Positions 6,912 to 15,704 of a DNA stretch of 64,000 nucleotides are shown here, piece by piece; the stretch's first letter is position 1, and each line of letters starts with the position of its first letter. The notes beneath the pieces are model-generated. The model was not told the DNA's origin. It saw only the letters and a list, made by a program, of their open reading frames with translations, and made no database searches. This stretch comes from Salsipaludibacter albus (GTDB lineage: Bacteria > Actinomycetota > Nitriliruptoria > Nitriliruptorales > Nitriliruptoraceae). Both the position numbers and the translations under genes were made by a program. Location: positions 1 to 64,000 of the forward strand of contig NZ_JAHOPH010000017.1 in assembly GCF_019798055.1 (NCBI RefSeq). The letters run 5' to 3'.

Positions 6912-8269
6912 CGGTCGCTCGACGTCACGAGTCCGAGGTCGACCGCGCGGTCGAACTCGTCGTCGATCAGCACGACGTCGCGCCCGGTGGCATCGAGCAG
7001 GGAGGCGGCGATGGCCGCGCGGTACCCGGCGCCGCAGTGCACCCACGTGGTGCCGTCGGTCGGGACCTCGTCGAGTCGGTGCGGCAGCTCGTGGATGGGG
7101 ACGTGCTGGCTGCCCGGGACGTGCGACACCACCCGCTCGTCCGTCCGCCGGACGTCGAGGACCTGCGGGCGATCGGCGCCGTCCAGCGCCTCGGCCAGGT
7201 CCGCGAAGTCCACGATCGGGTAGTCCGCCAGCTCGCGGCCACCTGCCCAGTCATCGACCGTGCCGATGCCGGCCGCGGCAGGACGCTCGATGCCGATGCG
7301 GACCAGCTCGCGCTGGGCCTCGGCGACCTCGTCGGCAGTGCCGAGCAGCGTGATCGGTGCGCCCCGGGGCTTGAGCCACCCGACGTAGGTGACGAAGCTG
7401 CCGTCCAGCCCGATGTTGACGGTGCCGGTCACGTGGCCGGGGGCGTAGGCGGTGCGCGACCGCAGGTCGACGACCCACTCACCGGCGTCGATCCGGCGAC
7501 GCAGCTCGGCCGGGTCGGCGGGCTGGAGCGGTGACAGGTCCGGCCGGTCCGGGCCGTCCGCGTTGGTCGGGGCCATGTGGACGTAGTAGGCGGGCCATGC
7601 ACCCAGCCCGGCCAGCGTGTCGGCCACGAACGCGTCGCGGTCGTCGGTCAGGACCGGGTTGATGGCCTGTTCGTCGGCGATCGTGCCGGAGGTCCCCTCG
7701 GCCTGGCTCGCGGCACAGAAGCTGCCGAACCCGTGCGTGGGCAGCAGGGCCGTCTCGGCCGGCAGTTCGTCGGCCAGCCGACGTGCGGAGTCCCACTGGT
7801 GGCGCACCAGGGCGTCGGTGTGGTCCGGGCCCAGCAGGTCCGGCCGCCCGGTCGAGCCGTACAGCAGTGACCCGCCGGAGAACAGGGCCGGTGGCTGGCC
7901 GTCGACGTCGACGACGTACGCCAGGTGGGTGAAGGTGTGGCCGGGGGTGGCGAGCACGCGGACGGTCATGTCGCCAGCCGTGAGCCGGTCGCCGTCGGAC
8001 ACGCCGTGGCGGTCGAACGAGACCTCGTCGGCCGCGTTGACCACGTAGGTGGCCCCGGTCAGCTCGGCGAGCGCGTGTCCACCGGTGACGTAGTCGTTGT
8101 GGATGTGGGTCTCGAGCACGTGGCTGACCGTCGGGTCGCCGTGTTCGGCCAGCACGTCCAGGACCCGGTCGATGTCTCGTTGCGGGTCGACCACCAGGGC
8201 CACGCCGTCGTGGATGGCGACGTAGCTGCGGTCGCCCAGCGTCGGGGTCTCGATCGTGACGATCTCCAT
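6908..8269 (-). CDS. Persulfide dioxygenase-like MBL-fold protein with two rhodanese domains
   Basis: A 453-residue cytoplasmic protein. Residues ~1-240 are an ETHE1-type metallo-beta-lactamase fold with metal ligands in THIHNDYVTGG and ATPGHTFTH. Two rhodanese domains follow. The first (~265-345) lacks a catalytic cysteine (its loop reads TLLGTADE); the second (~360-450) has it in WVHCGAGYRA. Such proteins oxidise glutathione or other low-molecular-weight persulfides to sulfite and pass sulfane sulfur. The ATG at 8267-8269 is preceded by GGAG. It is first in the operon with the TauE/SafE permease and GntR regulator. Confidence 0.92.
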   Translation of the reverse strand: MEIVTIETPTLGDRSYVAIHDGVALVVDPQRDIDRVLDVLAEHGDPTVSHVLETHIHNDYVTGGHALAELTGATYVVNAADEVSFDRHGVSDGDRLTAGDMTVRVLATPGHTFTHLAYVVDVDGQPPALFSGGSLLYGSTGRPDLLGPDHTDALVRHQWDSARRLADELPAETALLPTHGFGSFCAASQAEGTSGTIADEQAINPVLTDDRDAFVADTLAGLGAWPAYYVHMAPTNADGPDRPDLSPLQPADPAELRRRIDAGEWVVDLRSRTAYAPGHVTGTVNIGLDGSFVTYVGWLKPRGAPITLLGTADEVAEAQRELVRIGIERPAAAGIGTVDDWAGGRELADYPIVDFADLAEALDGADRPQVLDVRRTDERVVSHVPGSQHVPIHELPHRLDEVPTDGTTWVHCGAGYRAAIAASLLDATGRDVVLIDDEFDRAVDLGLVTSSDR

Positions 8270-8326
8270 CGATCGTGCTCCGTGGTCTCGGGTGGGGTGC
8301 AGTTCGTGCCTGGACCAACGCGAGCA

Positions 8327-8357
8327 ATTGTACGGACATTCCGATCCAGGTGTCCGT
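8327..8357 (-). promoter_or_regulatory. Promoter with inverted-repeat operator for the sulfur operon
   Basis: On the minus strand TACAAT (8332-8327) makes a good -10 box, and CGGACA (8356-8351) an acceptable -35 box 18 bases upstream. A perfect 7-bp inverted repeat, ACGGACA (8332-8338) and TGTCCGT (8351-8357) with a 12-base spacer, covers the -35 and spacer. This geometry suits repression by the GntR protein encoded at the end of the operon. Confidence 0.55.
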
Positions 8358-8373
8358 CCGTGGCGGGACGGCG

Positions 8374-11300
8374 TCAGGCCGACGCCAGCCCACCCGGCGC
8401 CGGCTCGGCGGGGGGCCGAGCCAACTGCGCGATCGACGGCGAGCCGGCATCCACCACGAACCCCCGTCCGGGGCCGAGCGGTGTCGAGACGTGGCGGGGC
8501 AGTCTCACGTCGAGCAGGTCGCCGCCCGTCGCCAGGTCGGGTTGGAGCAGGACCCCCGTCCGCGCGGTGCACAGGGCCCGGAGCCACCCGCCGAACGGGC
8601 CGCGGAGCTCGTCGGGACGACCGCTGGCCACCACCGTCACCCGTCGGCAGCTCCGGACGATATGACCCAGCCGGTCGAGGTCGCCCCAGCGACGGACGTC
8701 GTCGACCAGCACCAGGCAGCGACGGTCGGCGTCCTGCTCGACGGCAGCCAGGACCCGGTCCAGCACGGCGGGCGAACCCGACGCGTCCAGGCTCGGCCAG
8801 CCGTGCAGCGTCGAACGGTCCTCGTCGCAGACCGCGACCTGGTGCACACGTGGATCGGCCCGGCGCACCTGGCTCGCGATCACCTGCAGCACGCTGGTCC
8901 GTCCGGACCGCGCCGGCCCTGCCACGACGGCATGGTCGCCAGGATGGAGGTGGAGGACGGCCGGGACGGCATCACGTCCGGTCCCGATCGGGAGCCACAG
9001 GCCATTCTGGCTGGTCGGCGGGGGCAGGTCGTCGATCGCCGACCGGTCCGGCAGGCCGGTGATCCGGTGGGGTGGGCGGTTCCGCGGCCCGGGACGCGGA
9101 CGGGTGAGTCGATCCCACGAGGGCGGTTCCGCGACCTGGAGTTCGACCAGGTCGCCGGGGTCCAACGCGCGACCGGGGACGGCAGGCGACCAGTCGCGGG
9201 AGATCCCCATCATCGCCAGTTCGCGGTCGTCGACGTCCAGCACGAGACGACGGCTGAACGCACTCCGCAGCCTCGCGGGAGTTCCGGTGAGGCGATCCGT
9301 TGCCGCCGCCACGGCCACGTCGACCGACGGTCCGTCGTCCAGGACCCGGCCGAGACGACTGGCGATGTCGGCGCCGGCCCGCGGGTCGTCGACGTCGAGC
9401 AGGGCCGCCAGGCCGTCCACGAGGACGACGATCCGGGGTGGTCTGGCAGTTCGGGCATCGTCACCGAGATCCGTCGTGCGACGTCGGCGGTCGACCTCCT
9501 CGAGCAGCCAGCCGAACAGGGCCACGGTGTCGTCGTGGTCGTGCCCGTCCACCACCGAGCCGACGTGGGGCAGGCAGCGGGCGGCCTTCCACGGCCCGGT
9601 GCCGTCGTGCACGACGTGGAGGTGCACGTCGTCCGGCCCGGCCTCGGCGACCAGGCCGGCAGCCACGGCCACCAGCGTGGTCGTCGTGCCACTGCCACGT
9701 CGGCCCACGACGGCCAGGTGGCCCTGGTCCGGACGCCAGTGCACGGGTCGCTGGGACTGTTGGTCCGGGAAGTCGGCGAGCCCGACCAGGACTCCCCGCG
9801 TGGGGTCGGGGCGGAGGTCGTCGAGTGGGACGTGGTCGGGGAGCGGGGGCAGCCACGGCCGGCGAGGCGGCGGCAGGCCCAGCGCGGCCGTGCGGTCGAG
9901 GCAGCGTTCGACCAGGATCGGCAGGTGGTCCTGGGCGGGCCCCGCGGGGTCGTCGGAGGACGACACGCCGAGCCGGAAGTCGGTGACGACGAGGGCCGCA
10001 CCGGTGCCAGTCGGTGGGGCCGACGCGTGTGCGACCTGGACCTCCCGAGGTTCGGCCTGCCCCCGGCGGATCCATGCCCGACCGGGGATCTCCGGATCGA
10101 GGTGGGCCGGTCGCGGGTCGTCGAGGACGTCACGGGCCTCCGCCTCGCCGTGCACGCGCAGGGCGATCCGCAGGTCGGTGTTGGCCCGGATGTCGGCGCT
10201 GATGCAGCCGCGTGGCCGCTGGGTCGCCAGCACCAGGTGCAGGCCGAGGCTCCGGCCGCGCTGTGCGACGCCCACCAGTGCGTCGAGGAAGTCGGGCAGC
10301 TCGGACGCCATTGTTGCGAACTCGTCGATGACGACGACCAGGCGGGGGAGTGCCTCACCCGGTGATCCCGCCGCTCGGTGGCTGGGCAGGTCGTCGACGC
10401 CGGCGGCGGCCAGGACCCGCTCGCGGCGTCGTAGTTCGGCTCGTAGAGACCGCAGGGCCCGCTCGCCGAGCGCCTCGTCGAGGTCGGTGACGAGGCCGAC
10501 CGTGTGGGGGAGGTCGGCGCAGGTTCGGAAGGCGGACCCGCCCTTGTAGTCCACGAGCACGAAGACGACGTCGTCGGTCGTGTGGCGCAGGGCGAGTCCG
10601 GTCACCAGGGTGCGCAGCAGCTCGGACTTGCCCGATCCGGTGGTGCCCGCCACCAGGGCGTGCGGTCCGTCGCCGACGAGGTCGAGTTCGACGACCCCGT
10701 CCCGGTCCCGACCGATCGGGACGACCAGTCCGTCGGCGCTGGGCCGCCCGGCGTCGTTGTCGTCGACGAGGTCCGCGAGTGGCACGGCCGTCGGCAGGGT
10801 GGACGAGCTGCTGGCTCGCTCCGGGTCGACACATCGAGCGAGGGCGCGGGCGACGTGTCGGGCGGTCGCGGTGTCCGCCACGGCCAGTGCCAGCGTGTCG
10901 ACTCCTGCGTCCCGGTCGCGCAGGAACCGACCCGTCCCGTCGGCGAGGGCCTCCATCACGACGGTGCACGTGGCCGGGAGCTGGTCAGCATGGTCCGCCA
11001 TGACGATGGCCAGGGTCGTGGTCCCAGCCGACCCGCCGTCGACATCCTCGCCCGAGACGCCCACGCCATCCGGGAGCACGCGACCGCCCGGCCCGTCCTC
11101 GTCGATGACCAGGAGCCTGGCCGGCGCGGTCTCGTGGATCCGGTCCCGCGCCGGCCGGCGACCCGGCTGGCTCGCCGGGCTCCGGGACTCTCGGCGTCCA
11201 CCCCGGGTGGAGACGTGGGGAAGCCACTTCGCCCAGTCCCAGGTCGTCGGTGCGCCAACCGGCTCGATCACCAGGTCTGCCGGGCCGTGGAGGACGGCCG

Positions 11301-12564
11301 CCTGCAGCACCAGCGATCGGGCGACGGCTCGACGGACGTCCGCCACGCCCACCAGCCCGATGATGCGGTGTCGTGCGAGGTCCAGCGGGACCGGGAGGTC
11401 GTGCAGGACGGCCTCGACACGCGATCCCCCCGGTGGGGGACCGGACGGACCGGTCGGGGCGCCATCGGATCCCACCAGGCGTGGTCCCCAGGTCACGTCC
11501 CCGGATCCCCACCGCACCACGAGCGCGTCGTCGTGGTGCAGGCGACGTTCCCACAGGCGACGGCTCGGATCGGTCGCGCGGTCCACGAGCAGCCCGAGGT
11601 CGGGCACCGCCTCCTCGCGCCGGATCCGTTCTGCGGCACGGGCGGACGCGAGGTCGTCGTCGAAGCGGGCGAGGTCGGCCCTCCGGGTGCGTGACGCCTC
11701 GCGCCCGTCCCGGCGAGCCCGGCGCCGGTTCGACCACCACGTCGCCAGGGCCATCACCGGGGACAGCAGCGCGAACAGGGCGAAGCGGACACTGCCCGTC
11801 ATCGCGACCATCGCCCCGCCCAGCGCCAGCGGGGCCAGGATCCCGGCCCACCGCAGTGCCGGTGCGGCGCGTGGAGACTCCACGGGTGCTGGCGGGGTGA
11901 TCAATCCGACCGGCAGAGGCGGACCGGGGCGCGGGGGTCGGTGGACCTGCCGGAGCTTCCCGCCGAGGTCGTGGCCACGGGGGGCCTCGCATCCGGTCGG
12001 CCGGTCGATGCGCAGCACGGTCGCGCCCAGCCGCAGGGTGACGGGCACGGTGAGCAGCGTGGGCTCGCCGGGGGCGACGGCCTCGCCCCCCGTCCAGGTC
12101 CCGTTGTGGGACAGCAGGTCGACGACCTCCACGGCGTCGCGGTCGAACCGGACCCGGAGGTGGTGGGCCGAGGCGGTGTTGGACGTCAGGACCAGGTCGT
12201 TGTCCTCGTCACGTCCGACCGTGAGCGTGGTCCCGACCCGGGACCGCGTGGACCGTCCGGTTCCCGGCCCCGCGACCACGCAGACCCGCAACGGGCCATC
12301 GCTCGCCGTCGGGCAGGCCGATGCCGGGTGGGGGTGGGCCACGACCGGGTCGGTGGGCCGGGTGGACAGCGTGGCGCCCGGCGGGATCGCGACCTGTTCC
12401 ACCGTGTCGTGGAGGTCGACGAGCCGACCGTCGACCCAGGCCGACGACCCGTCGGTCGGCAGGCCCTCGGCCCGGAGCAGGTCCGCGACGGTCGTGCCCG
12501 GTGGCACGGACGCTGCCACCTCCCGTTGCCCGTCCGGCCCGGCGAGGACCAGGCGCAGCGTCAT
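8374..12564 (-). CDS. FHA-containing FtsK/SpoIIIE ATPase, EccC/EssC-like
   Basis: A 1396-residue membrane-anchored ATPase. In order: an N-terminal ~65-residue ubiquitin-like segment; an FHA domain at ~92-186 (GRDEDNDLVL, then SAHHL and NGTW); two membrane helices at ~238-256 and 260-277; and three ATPase modules. The first has a canonical Walker A, GTTGSGKS (~637), and Walker B VVVIDEF (~740). The second (GRRGSGTTTT, ~952) and third (GPARSGRTS, ~1207) have altered P-loops. One active and two degenerate modules is the layout of type VII secretion coupling ATPases. The ATG shares one base with the tadC stop. No WXG100 gene is in the window. It ends the Tad operon, so it may serve that machine or a separate export route. 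Confidence 0.9.
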   Translation of the reverse strand: MTLRLVLAGPDGQREVAASVPPGTTVADLLRAEGLPTDGSSAWVDGRLVDLHDTVEQVAIPPGATLSTRPTDPVVAHPHPASACPTASDGPLRVCVVAGPGTGRSTRSRVGTTLTVGRDEDNDLVLTSNTASAHHLRVRFDRDAVEVVDLLSHNGTWTGGEAVAPGEPTLLTVPVTLRLGATVLRIDRPTGCEAPRGHDLGGKLRQVHRPPRPGPPLPVGLITPPAPVESPRAAPALRWAGILAPLALGGAMVAMTGSVRFALFALLSPVMALATWWSNRRRARRDGREASRTRRADLARFDDDLASARAAERIRREEAVPDLGLLVDRATDPSRRLWERRLHHDDALVVRWGSGDVTWGPRLVGSDGAPTGPSGPPPGGSRVEAVLHDLPVPLDLARHRIIGLVGVADVRRAVARSLVLQAAVLHGPADLVIEPVGAPTTWDWAKWLPHVSTRGGRRESRSPASQPGRRPARDRIHETAPARLLVIDEDGPGGRVLPDGVGVSGEDVDGGSAGTTTLAIVMADHADQLPATCTVVMEALADGTGRFLRDRDAGVDTLALAVADTATARHVARALARCVDPERASSSSTLPTAVPLADLVDDNDAGRPSADGLVVPIGRDRDGVVELDLVGDGPHALVAGTTGSGKSELLRTLVTGLALRHTTDDVVFVLVDYKGGSAFRTCADLPHTVGLVTDLDEALGERALRSLRAELRRRERVLAAAGVDDLPSHRAAGSPGEALPRLVVVIDEFATMASELPDFLDALVGVAQRGRSLGLHLVLATQRPRGCISADIRANTDLRIALRVHGEAEARDVLDDPRPAHLDPEIPGRAWIRRGQAEPREVQVAHASAPPTGTGAALVVTDFRLGVSSSDDPAGPAQDHLPILVERCLDRTAALGLPPPRRPWLPPLPDHVPLDDLRPDPTRGVLVGLADFPDQQSQRPVHWRPDQGHLAVVGRRGSGTTTTLVAVAAGLVAEAGPDDVHLHVVHDGTGPWKAARCLPHVGSVVDGHDHDDTVALFGWLLEEVDRRRRTTDLGDDARTARPPRIVVLVDGLAALLDVDDPRAGADIASRLGRVLDDGPSVDVAVAAATDRLTGTPARLRSAFSRRLVLDVDDRELAMMGISRDWSPAVPGRALDPGDLVELQVAEPPSWDRLTRPRPGPRNRPPHRITGLPDRSAIDDLPPPTSQNGLWLPIGTGRDAVPAVLHLHPGDHAVVAGPARSGRTSVLQVIASQVRRADPRVHQVAVCDEDRSTLHGWPSLDASGSPAVLDRVLAAVEQDADRRCLVLVDDVRRWGDLDRLGHIVRSCRRVTVVASGRPDELRGPFGGWLRALCTARTGVLLQPDLATGGDLLDVRLPRHVSTPLGPGRGFVVDAGSPSIAQLARPPAEPAPGGLASA

Positions 12565-13469
12565 CACAGGTCCAGTGAGCGCAACGCTGCCATGAAGGGG
12601 ATCGCGAGGAAGATCACGCCCGGGACGAGCGTCGCCACGGCCACGGGGATCCACACCTGCTGCGCCCGTCGCTCCATCGTCTCGACCAGCTCGCGCTGGA
12701 CGTCCCGCCGGATGGCGCGGGCCTCCTCGGTCAGCAGGCGACCGAGGTCGGTCGCCTCGCGGTTCAACGACAGGACGGCGACGAACTTGGTGACCGCGTC
12801 CACGTCGGCGAGGTCAGCCCACTCACGCAGGGCGGTCTCGGTGTCCAGGCCCTGGCGAACGCGACGCAGGACGCGTTCGAGATCCGATGCCACCGCACCC
12901 TGCCCCCGGGTGGCGACCCGCTCCAGCGCCCCGTTCAGCGAGAACCCGGCGCCCAGCAGCATCGCGGTCTGCTCCGACACGACCGGCAGTTCGAGGAACA
13001 GCGCCCGCTTCCAGGCATCGGAGGCACGGGCGACCTGTTGCTCGACGACCAGGAACGCCAGCAGTGCCCCACCGACGACGAACAGCACGGCGACCGCCGG
13101 CGGGGTCGGGGCGACCAGGGCGACCAGCGTGCCGATCGCCAGGCCGCACAGCGACCAGGCGACCTGGCGGACACGGAAGGCGGTGACGTCGTACTCGGCG
13201 TGGATGCGACGGAGGCGACGATGGAGCTCCTCGCCGACGCCGAACAGTCGGGACACGCGATCCCCCAGCGACCGGGCGAGCGGCCCGACGGCCTGTGCGA
13301 ACGACTCGGCGGACAGCAGGCCGACCCGTGGCCTCACACCCATCCCGCCGGGCACGTAGGGCCCGAGCCGGTCCTCGAGCCGGGGTCGTGAGAACCATCG
13401 CAGCCGGTGCAGCAGCAACGACAGGCCGACCCACAGGGCCAACCCGGAGGGCAGGAGCCAGGCCGTCAT
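12564..13469 (-). CDS. tadC: Tad secretion membrane protein TadC-like
   Basis: A 301-residue inner membrane platform protein of the type II secretion F (GspF) family. It has a hydrophobic N-terminus, a cytoplasmic stretch, a paired helix region (SLCGLAIGTLVALV and AVAVLFVVGGALLAFLVV), then the T2SSF domain with AMLLGAGFSLNGALERVA, and a final helix VATLVPGVIFLAIPFM. The ATG at 13467-13469 overlaps the tadB stop (ATGA). TadB and TadC together form the platform driven by the CpaF ATPase. Confidence 0.9.
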   Translation of the reverse strand: MTAWLLPSGLALWVGLSLLLHRLRWFSRPRLEDRLGPYVPGGMGVRPRVGLLSAESFAQAVGPLARSLGDRVSRLFGVGEELHRRLRRIHAEYDVTAFRVRQVAWSLCGLAIGTLVALVAPTPPAVAVLFVVGGALLAFLVVEQQVARASDAWKRALFLELPVVSEQTAMLLGAGFSLNGALERVATRGQGAVASDLERVLRRVRQGLDTETALREWADLADVDAVTKFVAVLSLNREATDLGRLLTEEARAIRRDVQRELVETMERRAQQVWIPVAVATLVPGVIFLAIPFMAALRSLDL

Positions 13470-14365
13470 GGTCCGGTCCGGTCGTCGTGGAACACCCGGT
13501 CCTCGTTGGGCAGCCGCATGAGACGCCCCGCCCAGATCCAGCAGGCGGCGATCATGACCAGGGCGACCAGCACGGCGGCCTGCGCCCCCGGCGAGGCATA
13601 GGCGTCGGCGCCCGGCCCGATGGACTGGCCGACCAGCGCCATCCCCAGCGGGACGATCAGCACGAAGCTGCGGGCGAACCGGGCACCGGCCTGCTTGGCG
13701 CGGGCGTCCTTGCGCCCCTGCAGGTCCAAGATCCGGTCCTCGACCAGGGCCGCCAGGCGGCGGTCGACCTCGGTCCCGCCGATCTCGTGGGCCACCAGGA
13801 GCGTCTCGCACACCGCGTCGGCGGTCGGGTCGGCGAGCTGTGCCTTGAGCACGGCGAGGGTGTGGTCGAAGTCGGTGGAGATCAACCACTCGCGGTGTGC
13901 GGCGTCGAAGGCGCCACGCATCTCCTCGGGCGCGCGACGTCCCACCGCGAACAGGGCCTGCGGGATCGAGCGCCCGAGGCTGACGGCCTGGATCCGCAAC
14001 TCCTCGATCATCCGTGGCCAGGCGTCGCGAGACCGGTCGAGACGTCGGGTCCGGCGCTGGTGCGCGGCCAGCACGGGCACGGCGGCCCCGACGGCACCGG
14101 TGACCAGCCACAGCAGGTTCCCCGGGAACAACACCCAGCCGACCAGGGCTCCGAGGGCGAACAGGACGACCGCGACGGCCGCGAACTCCCGGACGCCCAC
14201 GCCACCGAGACCCGCCTGGACGAGCAGGTCGTCGAGTCGCTGGCGACGTGACGGCCCGGTGGTCGGCCGTCGTCGCCTGACCGGCAGGGCCAGCAGGGCG
14301 GTGCCCAGCCCGGCCAGCACGGCGAGCAGGAACCCGCCGGCTCCGGACGTCAGCAGGTCAGCCAC
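13466..14365 (-). CDS. tadB: Tad secretion membrane protein TadB-like
   Basis: A 299-residue platform protein with two N-terminal helices, a pair in the middle (AVAVVLFALGALVGWVL and LLWLVTGAVGAAVPVL), a T2SSF domain (EELRIQAVSLGRSIPQAL; VAHEIGGTEVDRRLAALVED) and C-terminal helices. I chose the GTG at 14363-14365 because GGAGG lies six bases ahead of it and it overlaps the cpaF stop by eight bases; a GTG seven codons upstream is possible. Confidence 0.9.
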   Translation of the reverse strand: MADLLTSGAGGFLLAVLAGLGTALLALPVRRRRPTTGPSRRQRLDDLLVQAGLGGVGVREFAAVAVVLFALGALVGWVLFPGNLLWLVTGAVGAAVPVLAAHQRRTRRLDRSRDAWPRMIEELRIQAVSLGRSIPQALFAVGRRAPEEMRGAFDAAHREWLISTDFDHTLAVLKAQLADPTADAVCETLLVAHEIGGTEVDRRLAALVEDRILDLQGRKDARAKQAGARFARSFVLIVPLGMALVGQSIGPGADAYASPGAQAAVLVALVMIAACWIWAGRLMRLPNEDRVFHDDRTGP

Positions 14366-15704
14366 GGCCGACCTCCGTGTCGTCACCGACCGGGCGCGGT
14401 GTCGAGGCTTGGCTCGCGCCGTCGTCGAGCACCTCCCGGAGGTCCACGCCGTCCCGCGCGAACAGGTCAGCCAGTCGCTGGGGCAGTTGGCCGGTCCACG
14501 CCAGTCGTCCGTCCGGCCCGCGTCGGTGCAGCTGGGTCGTGGTGAACGTCGCGGCCTCCGCGCCGGCCTGCTGGTGTTCGACCGCGACGACCTCGGTGAC
14601 CCGGGGGATGCCGTCGATGCGCTGCGTGTGGACCACGACGTCCACGGCCTCGCTCACCAGTGCGTTGAGGGCCGACATCGGCAGCTCCGAGCGGGTGTCG
14701 GCCAGTTGGGCGATGAACCGGAGCCGCGTGAGGGCCTGCCGGGCCGATCCTGCATGGATCGTGGTGTAGCCCTTGACGCCCGACGACAGGGTCAGCAGCA
14801 ACGGCAACGCCTCGCGGTCGCGGACCTCGCCGACGATGGCGATGTCGGGGGCCATCCGCAGGAAGCCGGCGACCAGCCGTCGCAGGTCGACCTCGGGACG
14901 GTCGGGTCGACCGGCCCGGGTCTGCATCGACGCGACGTTGGGCTGGGGCACGTCGACCTCGAAGACCTCCTCGGCGGTGACCACCCGCAGGGACGGGTCC
15001 AGCTCGGCGGTGCAGCACGACAGCATGGTGGTCTTGCCCGAGCCGGGCGGACCGGCGAACACGATCGAGGCTCGGCTGCGCATGCACGCGCCCAGGAACC
15101 GGGCGACGTCGTGGGTCAGCATCCCCTGGTCGACCAACTGTCCCAGCGACCGGAATCCGACCCCGGTGAACTTGCGGATGTTGACGAGCATGTGGTTGCC
15201 GCGACCGACGTCGCGGTGGACGATGTGGAGCCGTGCTCCGTCGTCGAGCTGGGCGTCCTGGAGCCCCTCCGACGGATCGAGCTTGCGATGTGACGTCGAC
15301 GCGTCGTCGAGGATCTTGGTGAGGATCCGCACGACGTGGTCGTCGTCGTGGAACGACTCGTCGTGGTAGCCGGACTGCCCGCGATGACGCTTGACGAACA
15401 CCTGGTCCGGGGCGTTGATCATGATCTCCCAGACGTCCTCGTCGTCCAGCAGTGGTTGGAGCGGGCCGTAGCCGGTGAGGTTGCGCCAGGCTCGGTCCAC
15501 CACCAGTTCGGGGGCGACCAGGTCGAAGGGGCGGCGGCCGTTCTTGAAGTCCAGGCTCCACCGCGCGACCTCGTCCTCGATGAGGGTGCGCAGCTCGTCG
15601 GTCGCGTGGTCATCGACGGCCAGGGCGGCGTCGCGGGCCCGCTCGAGCACGCGCTGCTCGACCACCTCCAAGGGGTTGACGTCGTCGCGGATCCCGGCGC
15701 TCAT
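14358..15704 (-). CDS. cpaF: Tad/Flp assembly ATPase CpaF (TadA type)
   Basis: A 448-residue hexameric secretion ATPase that powers Flp pilus or pseudopilus assembly. It has the CpaF N-terminal region (YGPLQPLLDDEDVWEIMIN), Walker A GPPGSGKTTM, the Asp/His box region, and Walker B within LRMAPDIAIVGEVRDREALP, followed by GYTTIHAGSARQAL. The ATG at 15702-15704 overlaps the cpaE stop (ATGA), which fixes the start. It lies between CpaE and the TadB/TadC platform as in other actinobacterial Tad loci. Confidence 0.96.
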   Translation of the reverse strand: MSAGIRDDVNPLEVVEQRVLERARDAALAVDDHATDELRTLIEDEVARWSLDFKNGRRPFDLVAPELVVDRAWRNLTGYGPLQPLLDDEDVWEIMINAPDQVFVKRHRGQSGYHDESFHDDDHVVRILTKILDDASTSHRKLDPSEGLQDAQLDDGARLHIVHRDVGRGNHMLVNIRKFTGVGFRSLGQLVDQGMLTHDVARFLGACMRSRASIVFAGPPGSGKTTMLSCCTAELDPSLRVVTAEEVFEVDVPQPNVASMQTRAGRPDRPEVDLRRLVAGFLRMAPDIAIVGEVRDREALPLLLTLSSGVKGYTTIHAGSARQALTRLRFIAQLADTRSELPMSALNALVSEAVDVVVHTQRIDGIPRVTEVVAVEHQQAGAEAATFTTTQLHRRGPDGRLAWTGQLPQRLADLFARDGVDLREVLDDGASQASTPRPVGDDTEVGRG

